From JAWXVE01 sp044425575 (GTDB lineage: Bacteria > Bacillota > Clostridia > Lachnospirales > Lachnospiraceae): DNA of 34,202 bases. The notes beneath the pieces are model-generated. The model ran no database searches. It had not been told where the DNA came from and worked only from the letters and a program-made list of their open reading frames with translations. The translations under genes were made by a program, and so were the position numbers. The stretch is from the NCBI GenBank assembly GCA_044425575.1, contig JAWXVE010000020.1, positions 1 through 34,202 on the forward strand, in the 5' to 3' direction. Below are positions 33,344-34,202 of the stretch, one piece after another (position 1 is the first letter of the stretch; the number at the start of each line of letters is the position of its first letter).

Positions 33344-33685
33344 ATGGGAAAGATTCAAAAGCGATTGGTCATGCACCTAATTAATGCAGGCACCTTGTCA
33401 GTTTGGCAGGTAGAAGAACTCGTAGAAAGAGGCTATGTATTAGTACTGGGTAATGGAATGGTGGTGGATATTGAGTGTGCAAAAGAGTGGGGGGTAGACA
33501 TGGTACAAGTAGAGTTGTCAATTATTAATAGGCTATTTGCTATAGGTAAATTGACAGTGGAAGATGCGATGTGGTTTGGGAACCAAGGATATGAAATGTC
33601 TGTAAACAATAGTTTGGTTTCCGTTGTAAAGGCAAAAAAATATAGACTCACAAGCTTGACGGCCGAGTCTATATTAATAACTTAA
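33344..33685 (+). CDS. Hypothetical phage protein with internal tandem duplication
   Basis: 113 residues from ATG 33344 (GGGAGGTGA 5 bases upstream); an in-frame GTG at 33335 adds three residues and is less likely. Two roughly 45-residue halves align: LINAGTLSVWQVEELVERGYVLVLGNGMVVDI and LFAIGKLTVEDAMWFGNQGYEMSVNNSLVSVV share L-x3-G-x-L-x-V, a G-Y and an N-x3-V spacing. It reads as a duplicated helix-turn-like unit. No family recognised. The 3' end carries an 11-bp hairpin. Confidence 0.65.
   Translation: MGKIQKRLVMHLINAGTLSVWQVEELVERGYVLVLGNGMVVDIECAKEWGVDMVQVELSIINRLFAIGKLTVEDAMWFGNQGYEMSVNNSLVSVVKAKKYRLTSLTAESILIT
33639..33675 (+). terminator. Hairpin at the end of the duplicated-domain gene
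   Basis: AATATAGACTC (33639-33649) pairs with GAGTCTATATT (33665-33675), 11 bp with a 15-base loop. It overlaps the last codons of the gene. No strong T-run follows, so termination is uncertain. Confidence 0.5.
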
Positions 33686-33733
33686 TAACAAATTTACATG
33701 TGCTCATGATAGCGCAGGAAAGGAAAAATGTAA

Positions 33734-33847
33734 ATGGCTTATTACAGAGAATGCAGAGCATGTGGCTGCTCGCTCGATCCAGGAGAAGATTTGTATCTGC
33801 AGATAACTTCATTCCTATTAAGTACGCCATCGACGGGAGCTTATTAG
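33734..33847 (+). CDS. Small zinc-finger-like phage protein, possibly frameshifted
   Basis: 37 residues. The start, MAYYRECRACGCSLDPGE, is a familiar opening of small zinc-ribbon proteins in Clostridia phages, usually followed by a second C-x-C pair. Here the second pair is missing in frame, but the +1 frame reads EKICICR then stops. GAAAGGA lies 9 bases before the ATG. Either a single-base slip broke the gene or it diverged. The rest of this frame (DLYLQITSFLLSTPS) is unconvincing. Confidence 0.5.
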   Translation: MAYYRECRACGCSLDPGEDLYLQITSFLLSTPSTGAY

Positions 33848-34202
33848 ATTGTATTTTGCTAGAACGAAGAAAAGTTAACACAACCTATTATACAAGAGCG
33901 GAACGGCACAGTATTACAAGTGGACACTTGGTAATTCAGAATAAAGCATATAAAAGCGGTGGTGCTTCTTACATGGGGAGTGCCTGCAGTTTAGAGGTGA
34001 TTGATGAGTGGGTAAAGTTGCCTGGCAGGTGTAGCTATATTTCATTCCGCTATAGAACTTATACATAAGGCGAATGTGCAAGTGTAATCCCGCACGCTCC
34101 TACCTGTACCGACATCAAAAAAACATCACTTTATTTCCATGAATTATAAATTTTCCGATACCTATTTGCATTTTTTACCACCCTATTATTTCGAAATCAC
34201 TT
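33848..34202. other. Unassigned phage sequence to the window end
   Basis: 355 bases. A frame open to 34068 (ending SCSYISFRYRTYT-like) runs through the first part, but its only start, a GTG at 33700, has no ribosome site and competes with the zinc-finger gene, so I do not call it. From 34069 on I see no gene, repeat or convincing promoter. Confidence 0.4.

Noticed and set aside
33700..34068. 122-codon frame at the window end
   Set aside because: GTG start without ribosome site, low-complexity basic composition, and conflict with the zinc-finger-like gene in another frame.

Overview
The window looks like chromosome from a low-GC Gram-positive anaerobe of the class Clostridia, most likely Lachnospiraceae. 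Evidence is the AT-rich codon use, strong AGGAGG-type ribosome sites, the rel - MBL hydrolase - hemZ - hisS gene order, and the style of the phage genes. This placement is inference; there is no rRNA gene here.

Bases 1-11591 (+) are the baseplate half of a contractile injection system (eCIS / phage-tail-like particle). In order: the 3' part of a Q-rich repeat protein, a LysM tube-type protein, a gpD-like hub, a separate gpV/Vgr-like spike, a gp25 wedge protein, two large baseplate J/gp6-like proteins and a gpI-like tail protein. A serine alpha/beta hydrolase follows closely. No PAAR, sheath, tube, ATPase or tail-fibre gene is visible, so the rest must lie upstream or elsewhere.

Bases 11675-16409 are a carbon-source cassette: a ROK repressor (-) divergent from a zinc polyol-type dehydrogenase, a GntP-family permease and a PfkB kinase (+). 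A 13-bp sequence occurs at both ends of the divergent intergenic region and is a good operator candidate. A lone FeoA-domain protein (+) and a short formate/nitrite-type channel (-) then converge on a shared 19-bp-stem terminator.

Bases 17640-25087 are largely housekeeping: apt, rel (ppGpp), MBL hydrolase, hemZ, hisS. Then comes a sigma-70-like protein carrying two membrane segments, and a YfbK-like VWA lipoprotein. A low-molecular-weight tyrosine phosphatase gene with a large internal deletion and an EAL phosphodiesterase with a degenerate GGDEF domain follow.

At about 29150 an N-acetylmuramoyl-L-alanine amidase gene is broken right after its DAGHGG motif. From there to the window end lies the left part of a prophage or prophage-like element: a large serine recombinase, a Fic protein lacking the catalytic histidine, an S24/LexA-type repressor and several very small phage genes.

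The most interesting system sits between the Fic gene and the repressor. A 31-residue holin-like membrane peptide (-) faces a perfect-consensus promoter (TTGACA, 17 bp, TATAAT) on the opposite strand. The two converge on a 13-bp-stem terminator, which is the layout of a type I toxin-antitoxin pair. The promoter and leader of the two RNAs are themselves inverted copies of each other. A second promoter-plus-terminator small RNA lies between the recombinase and Fic genes.
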